Below are positions 32,883 through 41,137 of a DNA stretch of 64,000 bases, in pieces (position 1 is the first letter of the stretch; the number at the start of each line of letters is the position of its first letter). A program made the translations under genes and the position numbers. This DNA is from Betaproteobacteria bacterium (lineage in GTDB: Bacteria > Pseudomonadota > Gammaproteobacteria > Burkholderiales > Burkholderiaceae_C). The notes beneath the pieces are model-generated. The model ran no database searches, was not told where the DNA came from, and was given only the letters and a program-made list of their open reading frames with translations. The stretch spans positions 62,001 to 126,000 of the forward strand of contig CANGHH010000004.1 in assembly GCA_947453725.1 (NCBI GenBank). The letters run 5' to 3'.

Positions 32883-34061
32883 TCAGCGCCCTGCCTTCTT
32901 GATCACGGTTTCGTCGAACAACTTGCCCCACTTTTCCGCCTCGTCGAGCGACTTGATCGGGTCGGTGATCAGGATCTTCACGCCCTTCAGCGGCGAGGTG
33001 ACCGTGCTGTTGGTGGGCACGTAGTCGATCGTCGTCATCAGGTGCTGGGCGTCGGTGAGCATGAATTCGTGGAACAGCAGCGCGGCGGCCGGGTGCGGGG
33101 CCTTCAGCGCGACGCCGACGGCGTTGCTGCGCGCAATGGCCGGCTCCAGCGCGAACCACTCGATGGGCGCGCCCTTCTTCTTGGCCTGCTCGGGCATGTA
33201 GTTGTAGACGCTGAGCGCCAGCGGCACCTCGCCCGAGACCACCAGGTTGGTCAGCAGGGTGTGACCGGTGCGCGGCGACACGCCGTTCACTGCCATCAGG
33301 TCGCTGAAGAACTTCAGGCCCTTGTCGCCGCCGCCCATGACCTCGACGACCGACTGGAACCAGTCCTGGTTCTTGGCCTCCAGCCCCAGCTTGCCCTTCC
33401 ACTTCGGGTTCAGCAGGTCGGCGTAGGTCTTCGGCAGGTCGGCCTTCTTGACCACATTGGTGTTGTAGGCCTGGACCCACACCGACAGCAGCGTCGCCGC
33501 CCATTGGTGGTGGGCCGGCACCGATCCCGGCAGCAGGTCCTTGTAGGTCGGCGACAGCACCGGCTGCAGCACCTTTTCGCGCGACAGCGCTTCCATCTCG
33601 GGCGAGCCGAAATGGACGACGTCGACCTCGTTGCGCCTGGCCGCCGATTCAGCCAGCGTGCGCTGCAGGACCTTGTCGGTGCCGGCACGCCAGACCTTGA
33701 CCGGGATGCCGTACTTGGCCTCGAAGGGCTTGATCAGCGTCGGCAGGTCTTTCTCGGCGATCGTCGTGTACAGCGTCAGCGCGCCTTCCTTCTTGGCGGC
33801 TTCGACGATGCGCGCCAGGCGGTCGGGGCCGGCGTAGGTGGCCAGTGGCGACTGCGCGCACACACCGACCGATGCAATGGCCAGGCCGATAGCCAGGACC
33901 CAGCTTCCCGCCGCGGAACCGGCTTTGCCGGGCCGCAGGCGGACGGCCCCCTCGGGGGGTCTGAGGGCCGCGGCGCCAAGCCCGCCTGCGCGGGCTTGGA
34001 CGGCCCGAAGGCCGACTGCCTCTGGCAGACGGCGGGAGCGCCAGCGAGCTTGGGAGCTCAT
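32883..34061 (-). CDS. ABC substrate-binding protein (family 1), SBP 2
   Basis: This 392-residue reading has a mature region typical of the AfuA-like family, starting about LATYAGPDRLARIVEAAKK, with AYNTNVVKKADLPKTYADL and FMLTDAQHLMTTIDYVP. A signal-like helix (SWVLAIGLAIASVGVCA) begins only near residue 52. The first 45 or so residues are translated from a hairpin-rich repeat (33920-34056). The ATG at 34061 overlaps the upstream SBP stop (ATGA), but no alternative ATG/GTG exists before the signal helix. The functional N terminus may therefore use a non-standard start, or the gene was altered by insertion of the repeat. Confidence 0.75.
   Translation of the reverse strand: MSSQARWRSRRLPEAVGLRAVQARAGGLGAAALRPPEGAVRLRPGKAGSAAGSWVLAIGLAIASVGVCAQSPLATYAGPDRLARIVEAAKKEGALTLYTTIAEKDLPTLIKPFEAKYGIPVKVWRAGTDKVLQRTLAESAARRNEVDVVHFGSPEMEALSREKVLQPVLSPTYKDLLPGSVPAHHQWAATLLSVWVQAYNTNVVKKADLPKTYADLLNPKWKGKLGLEAKNQDWFQSVVEVMGGGDKGLKFFSDLMAVNGVSPRTGHTLLTNLVVSGEVPLALSVYNYMPEQAKKKGAPIEWFALEPAIARSNAVGVALKAPHPAAALLFHEFMLTDAQHLMTTIDYVPTNSTVTSPLKGVKILITDPIKSLDEAEKWGKLFDETVIKKAGR
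33920..34056. repeat. Hairpin-rich intergenic-type repeat inside an SBP gene start
   Basis: This stretch of about 137 bp contains a perfect 10-bp stem (CCAAGCCCGC at 33976-33985 with GCGGGCTTGG at 33990-33999, loop CTGC) and a GC-rich palindrome around CCCCCTCGGGGGG near 33942-33957. Its composition resembles REP-like elements common between genes in comamonad-type genomes. Here it is read through as the 5' end of the SBP 2 gene. Boundaries are approximate and the second genomic copy lies outside the window if it exists. Confidence 0.5.
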
Positions 34062-35119
34062 CGTCCTTTGCCGGCGAAGATTTCGGCGTAGAGCTTGTTC
34101 CACTTGTCGCCGTCGTCGAGCATCTTGCCCGGGTCGACGAAGCGCAGCGGGCCCTTGCTGAACGGCGAGTCGAGCTTGGTGCTGACCGGCACGAAGTCGC
34201 GGGTCTGCAGGATCTTCTGGCCCTCTTCGCTGATCTCGAAGTCGTAGAACAGCACGGCGGCGTGCGGATTGGGTGCTTCGCGCAGCACGCCGACGCCGTT
34301 GGGCCGCGCCACCGGCGTGCCGACCGACAGCCAGGAAACCGGCGCGCCCTTGCTCTTCAGCTGCTCGACCTTGTAGTTGTAGACCGTCATCGCGAACGGA
34401 ATCTCGCCCGACACCACCAGCTGCGTCAGCAGCGTGTGGCCCTTGCGCACCGACACGCCGTTGGCCGCAACGATGTCCTTGAACAGCTTGACGCCCTTGG
34501 CCTCGCCCAGTTCGGCGCACATCCCGGCCAGCCAGTCCTGGTCTTCGGCCTCGATGCCGAGCCGGCCTTTCCAGCGCGGGTGCAGCAGGTCTTCCCAGTT
34601 CTTGGGCACCTCGTCGGCCTTCACCACCTTGGTGTTGTAGGCCTGCACGAAGACGTTCAGCCGCGTACCGACCCAGCCACCGTGCGGTCGCAGGGCTTGC
34701 GGGATCAGCTGCGCCAGGTAGGGCGACTTGACCGGCTGGAACAGCTTCTCGCGGTGGATGGATTCCAATTCGGGACCGTTGGTCTCGACGATGTCCACCG
34801 TGTGGCGCTTGCCGCGGGCTTCGGTCACCGTGCGCTGCAGCACGTTCTCGCTGCCGGCGCGCCAGGTGCTGGTCTTCAAGCCGTACTTCTTCTCGAAGCC
34901 GGCGACCAGGGCGCCCATGTCGTCGCTTTGCGCTGAGGTGTAGATGCTGAGCGGGCCTTCCTTCTTGGCACCGTCCCACAGGCGCTGCTGGCGGTCGGCG
35001 CCGGCATAGCCGGCCAGCTCGGCGATGTTGGCCTTGGCCTCGGCGCGTGCGGATCGCGGCAGGGCCAGGGCGGCGGCGCTGCCGGTCAGCAGGCGGGTGA
35101 ATTCGCGCTTGTTCATCAC
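34058..35119 (-). CDS. ABC substrate-binding protein (family 1), SBP 3
   Basis: This 353-residue protein has a leader MMNKREFTRLLTGSAAALAL ending RSARA, a Tat-like or Sec signal with KR. Mature features are AGYAGADRQQRLWDGAKKEG, AYNTKVVKADEVPKNWEDL and DFEISEEGQKILQTRDFVP. It lies between two other SBPs of the same family: 22 bp after SBP 4, and overlapping SBP 2 by 4 bp. Three consecutive paralogues differ mainly in the ligand-facing loops, which suggests different or graded ligand specificity. No membrane component is adjacent. Confidence 0.88.
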   Translation of the reverse strand: MMNKREFTRLLTGSAAALALPRSARAEAKANIAELAGYAGADRQQRLWDGAKKEGPLSIYTSAQSDDMGALVAGFEKKYGLKTSTWRAGSENVLQRTVTEARGKRHTVDIVETNGPELESIHREKLFQPVKSPYLAQLIPQALRPHGGWVGTRLNVFVQAYNTKVVKADEVPKNWEDLLHPRWKGRLGIEAEDQDWLAGMCAELGEAKGVKLFKDIVAANGVSVRKGHTLLTQLVVSGEIPFAMTVYNYKVEQLKSKGAPVSWLSVGTPVARPNGVGVLREAPNPHAAVLFYDFEISEEGQKILQTRDFVPVSTKLDSPFSKGPLRFVDPGKMLDDGDKWNKLYAEIFAGKGR

Positions 35120-35141
35120 GGGGTGTTGCTCAAAAAGACAA

Positions 35142-36239
35142 TCATTCGGTTTCGCGGGTGACCTTGCGGCCCTGCAGGAAGAGCGCCGACCACAGCTTGT
35201 CCCACTTGTCGGCCTCGTCCAGCGTGATGACCGGATCGATCATCTCGAAGGGAAACTTGTTCATCGTGCTCTCGACGGCCAGGCTGGACGGCACGCGGCT
35301 GCGCGACTGGATCAGCGTCTGGCCTTGCGGCGACAGCATGAAGTCGGCGAACAGCAGCGCGGCATGCGGGTGGGTGGCCAGCGGCGACAGCCCCAGCGCG
35401 TTCGGCCGCGCATAGGTCGGTGCCAGGGCCTTCCACTTGACCGGCGCGCCGCGCAGGATCAGCTTCTCCACCGCGTGGCTGTAGATCGCCGCCGCCACCG
35501 GCAGTTCGCCCGACGACAGCAATTCGGCCATCAGCGTGTGGCCGCTGCGGATCTGCGGCTTCGATTCGGCCAGCTTGCGGAAGTAAGCCAGGCCCTGGGC
35601 TTCGCCCATGCCCTTGACCATCGCGCCGAACCAGTCGGTGTCAGCGGCTTCGACAGCGATGCGACCGGCGAAACGCGGGTGGACCAGGTCGGCGTAGCTG
35701 TTCGGCACCTCGTCGGGCTTGACCAGCTTGGTGTTGTAGGCCACGACGAAGAAATTGAAGCGGTCGGCAACCCAGTGCCGGTGCTTCGGAAAGGCCGCTG
35801 GCGACAGGTCCTTGAAGTGCGGGCTGTTGAAGGGCGTCAGCAGCTTCTCGCGGTAGGAGGCCTCCATCTCGGGGCCGTTGGTTTCCAGCACGTCGAAGGC
35901 ATGTCGGCCAGCCCGCGTCTCGGTCACCGCGCGTTGCAGGACCTTCTCGGAACTCGCGCGCCAGAGCAGCGCCTTGATCCCGGTCTTCTTCTCGAAGGCC
36001 TCGACGATCGGCCCCGAGTCGCGGGTGTTCAGCGAGGTGTAGATGCTGACCGCACCTTCCTTGCGCGCGCCGTCCAGCAAACGCGCCTCGCGGTCGGCGC
36101 CGGCGTAGAGGTAGAGCTCGCGGTTGCGCGCCGCGGGGTCCTGGGCCCCGATGGCCGGCACGCCCTGCACGCACAGGGCCGCCGCTGATGCGGTGATCAG
36201 GCGGCGCCGTTGAAGGAAAACAGGCGCCGCCATCTTCAC
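35142..36239 (-). CDS. ABC substrate-binding protein (family 1), SBP 4
   Basis: This 365-residue protein has a leader with LQRRRLITASAAALCV and cleavage near AIGA, a twin-arginine-like signal. Family features include LYAGADREARLLDGARKEG, AYNTKLVKPDEVPNSYADL and FMLSPQGQTLIQSRSRVP. It begins one base after the porin stop codon, so porin and SBP are in one transcript and probably take up the same compound. The ATG at 36239 is used; 36233 is equally possible. Confidence 0.88.
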   Translation of the reverse strand: MKMAAPVFLQRRRLITASAAALCVQGVPAIGAQDPAARNRELYLYAGADREARLLDGARKEGAVSIYTSLNTRDSGPIVEAFEKKTGIKALLWRASSEKVLQRAVTETRAGRHAFDVLETNGPEMEASYREKLLTPFNSPHFKDLSPAAFPKHRHWVADRFNFFVVAYNTKLVKPDEVPNSYADLVHPRFAGRIAVEAADTDWFGAMVKGMGEAQGLAYFRKLAESKPQIRSGHTLMAELLSSGELPVAAAIYSHAVEKLILRGAPVKWKALAPTYARPNALGLSPLATHPHAALLFADFMLSPQGQTLIQSRSRVPSSLAVESTMNKFPFEMIDPVITLDEADKWDKLWSALFLQGRKVTRETE

Positions 36240-36240
36240 G

Positions 36241-37437
36241 TCAGAAGCTGTGCGCGACGCCAGCGATCAGGTGGCGCGAGCTTTCGCCCGAATTCGGCAC
36301 GCCACCCAGTTCGGTCGCTGCGAAGCGCGCCGACACGCCGTTGCTGACCTTCGTGTAGGCCGCGTAGACATAGGTCCGGCGGCTGGTGTTGTAGGCCAGA
36401 CCGCCCGTGACCTGGCTGCCTTCCAGGCCGGTGGTGTCGCACACCGCCGCGATGCGGGTGCACGAACCGGCGCCCGACTTCACGTAGTGGGCCATCACGC
36501 GGAAGGCGTCGAAGCGGCCGTCGTAGGCCACCATGTAGGCGGTGTTCTTGTAGTTCTGGAAGCGGCCGGTGACGGTGGCGTTCTCGTCGTAGTTCTTGTT
36601 GATCACGTCGAACTCGACCTTCTGGTCCTTCGTGATGCGCCATTCGACGGTGGCCTGCAGCGCCGTGTCGTGCGAGGTCACGGTGTCGGTCGCGCCGGTG
36701 TTGCGCATCGCGGTCGGCGCGCTCGACGAACCGCCGAACCAGTTGTCGTGGATCTCGTAGGCCAGCGCCACGTAGATCGGGCCGTTGTCGTACTTCAGGC
36801 CCATCGAGTAGGTCTTGGCTGCACCGACGGTGGCCGTCGGGTTCTCCTGCGTCGCGATCTGCAGGCCGCCCTGGATGCCGCCGTAGTTCGGCGAGTCGTA
36901 GCGGACGGTGTTGGCGCGGCGCTCGTGGAAGCGGCCGTTGCTGCTGGTACCGAAACCGGTCTTGCGCAGGATGTTGCTCGACGAGACCGGCGTGCCGCTG
37001 CTGATGCCCAGGATGCCCAGGGTGTCGCCGTATTCCTTGAACACGGTGTCCATGATGCCGAGGCGGATTTCGCCGAAACCGCCTTGCAGGCCGACGAAGC
37101 CGTTGCGGCCCCAGGTGAAACCGCTGGCGTTGCCGTTGTCGACGGCGACCACGCCTTCGATCTGGAACTCGGCCTTCAGGCCGCCGCCGAGGTCCTCGAA
37201 ACCGCGCAGGCCGAGGTTGGAGTTGCCGGCCGACATGCCCTTCAGGGTCGGGATGCCCTTCAGGCCGTTGGGCGCAGCAGCCAGCGTCGACACCGGCGTG
37301 CCGACGGCGGTCTGGCCGGAACCGCTCTCCTGCTCGACGTAGGGGTAGAACTTGCCGTAGACCTGAACGCTCTGGGCGTGGGTCAGCGTGCAGATCGAGG
37401 CGGCGCTCAGAGCCAGTGCCAGGGGAAGCTTCTTCAT
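36241..37437 (-). CDS. Gram-negative porin (Porin_4, Burkholderiales type)
   Basis: This 398-residue outer-membrane protein has a signal peptide ending THAQ and then SVQVYGKFYPYVEQESG, the usual first strand of trimeric porins in this order. Alternating beta-strands run to the C-terminal Phe (HLIAGVAHSF), required for outer-membrane assembly. It is the first gene of its operon, with promoter and tandem operators (37521-37592) upstream, followed by three SBPs and an MFS carrier. It probably lets the regulon's substrate cross the outer membrane. Confidence 0.95.
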   Translation of the reverse strand: MKKLPLALALSAASICTLTHAQSVQVYGKFYPYVEQESGSGQTAVGTPVSTLAAAPNGLKGIPTLKGMSAGNSNLGLRGFEDLGGGLKAEFQIEGVVAVDNGNASGFTWGRNGFVGLQGGFGEIRLGIMDTVFKEYGDTLGILGISSGTPVSSSNILRKTGFGTSSNGRFHERRANTVRYDSPNYGGIQGGLQIATQENPTATVGAAKTYSMGLKYDNGPIYVALAYEIHDNWFGGSSSAPTAMRNTGATDTVTSHDTALQATVEWRITKDQKVEFDVINKNYDENATVTGRFQNYKNTAYMVAYDGRFDAFRVMAHYVKSGAGSCTRIAAVCDTTGLEGSQVTGGLAYNTSRRTYVYAAYTKVSNGVSARFAATELGGVPNSGESSRHLIAGVAHSF

Positions 37438-37520
37438 TTCGATGTATCTCCGTCAGTGAGTTTTGTCGTCTTCGTTGCCGGCCGCTCGGGTTGTGCCTCG
37501 GCTGACCAATCGGGACCATC

Positions 37521-37557
37521 GTTCCTCATGAAAGAACTTTGGTCCCCAGAAAGGAAC
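37521..37557. promoter_or_regulatory. Tandem palindromic operator, copy 4 (porin promoter)
   Basis: GGTCCCCAGAAAGGAAC (37541-37557) and GTTCCTCATGAAAGAAC (37521-37537) each have one arm mismatch and lie with centres exactly 20 bp apart. They sit about 84-120 bp upstream of the porin start and directly after the predicted promoter. The second is nearly the same as the perfect element at 19250-19266. Confidence 0.7.
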
Positions 37558-37563
37558 GGCGTC

Positions 37564-37592
37564 AGGTTGGCCTGCGCCCGCATCGGTGTCAA
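37564..37592 (-). promoter_or_regulatory. Promoter of the porin operon
   Basis: On the minus strand a perfect TTGACA (37592-37587) and a weak -10 CAACCT (37569-37564) are separated by 17 bp. The predicted start falls at the edge of the tandem operators. The -35 box lies in the short gap after the bicupin stop codon. Confidence 0.45.
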
Positions 37593-37611
37593 TGCGGGGC
37601 GCCCCGGGGAA

Positions 37612-38751
37612 TCAGCCTTTTTGCGACACTTTGGCCGGCAGATCGGCCAATTCCATCTCGTAAGCCTCGGCCATGCGCGGCGTCAGGCCGACCTGGGCCA
37701 GCGCCGCCGTGAAGGTCTCGCGGACCTGCAGCGATTCGTCGGCGTAGTCGATCTGGTCGCCGCCCACGCGGCGGCTGATCCAGGCCTTGGGAACGCCCTG
37801 GGCGTTGCGGATGGACACGCCTTCGGCCTTGAAAGCCAGGTAGCGCGCCGGCGTGGTGCCGGTGTTGAAGTGCTGGTGGAACCACATGTTCGGCGGCACG
37901 ATCATCGTGCCTTCGCGCCAGTCGTAGCGGTTCAGGTTGTCGGTGTCCGGCCCCATCAGGCTGAAACCCGATCCGCTCATGATGATCACGTGCGCGCCCG
38001 GTCCGTGGGCGTGAGCCTTCTTGTAGGTGGCGGTCGGGAACTGGCTGATGTGGCTGTTCATCGAGCCCTTGGCCATGCTGAAGCGGATGTGGCCACCGCC
38101 GGCGCCGCGTTCCTTGGCGCTGATCAGCGGCAGGTTGACCGCGTCGGCGACGAAGTTGGTGTCCAGCAGCAGGCCCTTCTGCTCGCCGCCGTTGGCGAAG
38201 TAGTTGCTCTCGCCGGCGAAGCGGTTCTTGAAGTCGTAGGGCGTGTTGAAGACGAAGTCGGTGTCGCCGAAGGCATTGATGATCGGCGGGCCGTTGGTCA
38301 CCGCCACGAAGCGCGCCGGCTCGCTGCCGCTGCCGTTGAAGTGCTGGTGGACGGTATTCAGCGGGATCGCGAAGATCGCGCCGGCCTTCCACTCGAAGCT
38401 GACTTTGGCACCGGCGCCGTTGGTCACCGTGGTGCTGCCACGGCCGTCGAGCACGTAGATCATTTCCTCGAACAGCTGGCGCTGCGGCGCCAGTTCGCTG
38501 CCCGGTGCGATCTCGCAGACGTAGCAGTCGTTGCTGGTGCGGCTGGCGTCGTGGTTCAGGTACAGGCCCTTGCCGCCGCGCCGCGCCCAGGGCTTGAGCT
38601 CGACGGTGTGCAGGTTCTCGACGTAGAGCGACGGGATGATGTCGAGCCCTTCCTCGGCGATCCAGCGCGTGTAGGGGGTGGCCTTCTCGGTCTCGAACTT
38701 CTTGGCGATGGTCTCGCTGACCAGGGCGTTCTTTGTCACGGCGGTGTTCAT
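37612..38751 (-). CDS. Bicupin protein, paralogue in the second module
   Basis: This 379-residue protein has two cupin domains. In domain 1 motif 1 both histidines are lost (LAPQRQLFEEMIYVLDGRG), although motif 2 keeps IPLNTVHQHFNG. Domain 2 keeps HxH but not Glu (YKKAHAHGPGAHVIIMSGSG) and has VPPNMWFHQHFNTG. It is related to the bicupin at 19315, which shows the opposite pattern of residue loss in domain 1. It overlaps the cupin gene upstream by 4 bp (ATGA) and is the last gene of the ABC-Rieske-cupin operon. Confidence 0.85.
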   Translation of the reverse strand: MNTAVTKNALVSETIAKKFETEKATPYTRWIAEEGLDIIPSLYVENLHTVELKPWARRGGKGLYLNHDASRTSNDCYVCEIAPGSELAPQRQLFEEMIYVLDGRGSTTVTNGAGAKVSFEWKAGAIFAIPLNTVHQHFNGSGSEPARFVAVTNGPPIINAFGDTDFVFNTPYDFKNRFAGESNYFANGGEQKGLLLDTNFVADAVNLPLISAKERGAGGGHIRFSMAKGSMNSHISQFPTATYKKAHAHGPGAHVIIMSGSGFSLMGPDTDNLNRYDWREGTMIVPPNMWFHQHFNTGTTPARYLAFKAEGVSIRNAQGVPKAWISRRVGGDQIDYADESLQVRETFTAALAQVGLTPRMAEAYEMELADLPAKVSQKG

Positions 38752-39362
38752 GCGGTTTCTGTGGTCTTGCGTTGAATGAAGCGCGCCACGCTGGCGGCGG
38801 TCAGCACCACGCCCGGTTCGTACTCGGGCGCGTCGTCGAGTTGTTCCAGGTCGTTCAGGCCACTGGCCCTGAAGATGCGGTTGATCGCGGAGATCAGCCG
38901 CACCGGGCGGTCGGGGCTGGCGTTGAAGTGCTGGTGGATGGTGTTCGGCGGGATGTAGATCACGTCACCGGCCTGCCAGTCGAAGCGCTTGATCTCGGGC
39001 TGCGGCGTCCAGTGGTAGGTGTCGGTGATCTCGACGTCGCAGTCCTGGTGCAGGTCGTAGCCCTGGCCTTCGACGACGTACAGGCACTCTTCGGCCAGGT
39101 GGCGGTGGCGGCCGCTGTGGCTGCCTGCCGGGATGATCTGCATGTAGGCGTCGATCGTCTCCATGCGCGTGTTCATGCCCTCGTTCAGCAGGTGCTTGAG
39201 CAGGCCCTGACGGGACATTTCCCACGGCATGTCTTCGGGCTTGACGACCTTCTTGCGCTTGGCGTTGCGCGCCGGCGCTTGCGTGGCGTCGTCCAGCAGT
39301 TGCTGGTACAGGTCCTGGTGGGCGCTGCCCTTGAGCCAGGCCTTGGCTTCGGTCCATGCCAT
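38748..39362 (-). CDS. Cupin-domain protein (small, type A), second module
   Basis: This 204-residue single cupin has intact motif 1 (GRHRHLAEECLYVVEGQG) and motif 2 (IPPNTIHQHFNASPD), so a full metal site. It is the counterpart of the cupin at 16901: both have a long helical N-terminal segment and the PWEMSRQGLLKHLLNEGMNT-like region before the barrel. It follows the type B cupin by one base, overlaps the bicupin and belongs to the same transcript. Confidence 0.9.
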   Translation of the reverse strand: MAWTEAKAWLKGSAHQDLYQQLLDDATQAPARNAKRKKVVKPEDMPWEMSRQGLLKHLLNEGMNTRMETIDAYMQIIPAGSHSGRHRHLAEECLYVVEGQGYDLHQDCDVEITDTYHWTPQPEIKRFDWQAGDVIYIPPNTIHQHFNASPDRPVRLISAINRIFRASGLNDLEQLDDAPEYEPGVVLTAASVARFIQRKTTETA

Positions 39363-39363
39363 T

Positions 39364-40014
39364 TCAGCTCTCCTCGGGGTGGTTGAAGTCGGTTTCGGCT
39401 TCGCGGCAGACGAAACCTTCGCCGCCGGGCGCCGGGTCGCTGGACCGCGGCTCGACCTGTTGCTGGAACAGCATGTTCATGAACATGTACATCGGCTTGG
39501 TCTTGAGCACCAGCGCGCGCGCCGGCTTGGTGCTGCTGGCGTTGAAGTGCTGGTGCACGCAGTTGTTGTGCACGATGGCGATGTCGCCGGCGGTCCAGTC
39601 GTAGCGGATGCCGTCGTGGACCTCGTAGCCGTCGCCGTCCAGGATGTAGAAGGCGGCTTCGTTGACGTGGCCGTGCTTCTGGCTGCGGCCGCCCGGGCCG
39701 TACTCTTCCAGGTGGATGTGGAAGAGCTGGCTGATGCCGTCCTTGGGCTCGACGTAGTGGCGGCTGAAAGCCTGCGGGCCGTCGTTGAACTTGATTTCGC
39801 TGCCCTTGCGCACGCGCGGCATGCTGCGCAGCCGCTCGAGCTCGGTCTTCAGGTTGTAGCTGCCCTGGATGGGCCGCACGAAGACCCGGTCCTTCTTCGA
39901 GTGGTAGTGCGATTCGTTGGGCACCAGGGCCGCCGCGGGCGACGCGGGGGGGACTGCGGCGGTCGGCGCCGCTTCGGTGGTGGCCTGGGTGGCCACCGGG
40001 GTGTCGTTGCTCAT
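39364..40014 (-). CDS. Cupin-domain protein (small, type B), second module
   Basis: This 216-residue cupin has an Ala/Pro/Thr-rich N terminus of about 35 residues that is probably disordered. The segment KKDRVFVRPIQGSYNLK follows, shared with the cupin at 17474, and then motif 1 SQKHGHVNEAAFYILDGDG (HxH plus Glu) and motif 2 VHNNCVHQHFNAS. In contrast to its counterpart, its Glu is intact. The start is the ATG at 40014; a longer in-frame reading runs into the upstream SBP gene. It precedes the type A cupin by one base. Confidence 0.88.
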   Translation of the reverse strand: MSNDTPVATQATTEAAPTAAVPPASPAAALVPNESHYHSKKDRVFVRPIQGSYNLKTELERLRSMPRVRKGSEIKFNDGPQAFSRHYVEPKDGISQLFHIHLEEYGPGGRSQKHGHVNEAAFYILDGDGYEVHDGIRYDWTAGDIAIVHNNCVHQHFNASSTKPARALVLKTKPMYMFMNMLFQQQVEPRSSDPAPGGEGFVCREAETDFNHPEES

Positions 40015-40024
40015 ATCGGCTCCT

Positions 40025-41137
40025 TCAATTGATCTGACGCACGACGATCTCGTCGTACAGGCGGGCCCACTTGTCGCCGTCGGCCAGCAGCTGGCCGGCG
40101 TCGATGACGGTGATCGGCAACTGGGCCAGCGGGGACGCAACGTTGCGGCTGGCCGGCACGAAATCGCGCTCGCCGAGCAGCTTCTGCCCTTCGTCGCCGA
40201 GCATGAAGTCGCAATACAGCACGGCGGCGTGCGGGTGCGCGGCGCGCAGCGGCAGGGCCACGCCATTGCTGCGCGCCACCACCGGCGGCAGCGCGTGCCA
40301 GGCGATCGGCGCGCCCTTCAGGCGCAGCTGCTCGGCGGTGAAGTTGTAGACGGTCAGCGCGTAGTCGACCTCGCCCGAGGCCACCATCTGGGTCAGCAGG
40401 GTGTGGCCCTTGCGCACCGACAGGCCGTTGCTGCGCACCAACTCGCGGAACAGGCGCAGCCCCTGCGCCTCGCCGCGCTGGCGCACCTGGGCCGAGAACC
40501 AGTCGTCGTCGCTGCCCTCGATGGCCAGGCGGCCGCGCCAGCGTGGCTGCAGCAGGTCTTCGAGCCGGGTCGGCAACTCGGCCGCCGGCACGCGCTGGGT
40601 GTTGTAGGCCTGGACGAAGACGTTCAGCCGCGAAGCCGCCCAGCCGCCGTGCGCCGGCACCGCGCCGGGGATCAGCTGCGCCAGCTGCGGCGAGCGCAGC
40701 GGCTGCAGCAGCTTCTCGCGCTGCAGCGATTCGAGCGGCAGCGCGTTGGTCTCGATGACATCAACCTCGTGGCGGCCGGCGCGTGCCTCGGCCATCACGC
40801 GCTGCAGCACCTTGTCCGAACTGGCGCGCCACATGCGCACCTTGACGCCCGGGTGGCGCCGCTCGAAGGCGGCGTTGAGCACCGCCATGTCGTCGACGGT
40901 CAGCGAGGTGTAGAGGTTGACCTGGCCCTCGCGCCGCGCGCCGTCGAGCAGGCGCTGGCTGCGGTCGGCGCCCTGCAGGCGGGCCACCGCGGCGGTTTCC
41001 GGCACCGACTGCGCGCGCAGCAGCGCCGGCGCCACGGCCAGGCAGGCGCCGACGCCGCCGGCCTGCAGCAGCTGGCGCCGGCGCGGCCGGGCGGGGCCGC
41101 CAGCCAGGGGCAGCGCGTTCGCGCCTTCAGCGGCCAT
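40025..41137 (-). CDS. ABC substrate-binding protein (family 1), SBP 5
   Basis: This 370-residue protein has a twin-arginine-like leader (PRRRQLLQAGGVGACLAV) and cleavage near LLRAQ. Family features: LQGADRSQRLLDGARREG, AYNTQRVPAAELPTRLEDL and FMLGDEGQKLLGERDFVP. Its first 11 bp overlap the end of the HIBADH-like gene. It lies between oxidation genes and the cupin pair in the ABC transporter operon. It is one of two SBPs encoded in that operon. Confidence 0.88.
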   Translation of the reverse strand: MAAEGANALPLAGGPARPRRRQLLQAGGVGACLAVAPALLRAQSVPETAAVARLQGADRSQRLLDGARREGQVNLYTSLTVDDMAVLNAAFERRHPGVKVRMWRASSDKVLQRVMAEARAGRHEVDVIETNALPLESLQREKLLQPLRSPQLAQLIPGAVPAHGGWAASRLNVFVQAYNTQRVPAAELPTRLEDLLQPRWRGRLAIEGSDDDWFSAQVRQRGEAQGLRLFRELVRSNGLSVRKGHTLLTQMVASGEVDYALTVYNFTAEQLRLKGAPIAWHALPPVVARSNGVALPLRAAHPHAAVLYCDFMLGDEGQKLLGERDFVPASRNVASPLAQLPITVIDAGQLLADGDKWARLYDEIVVRQIN

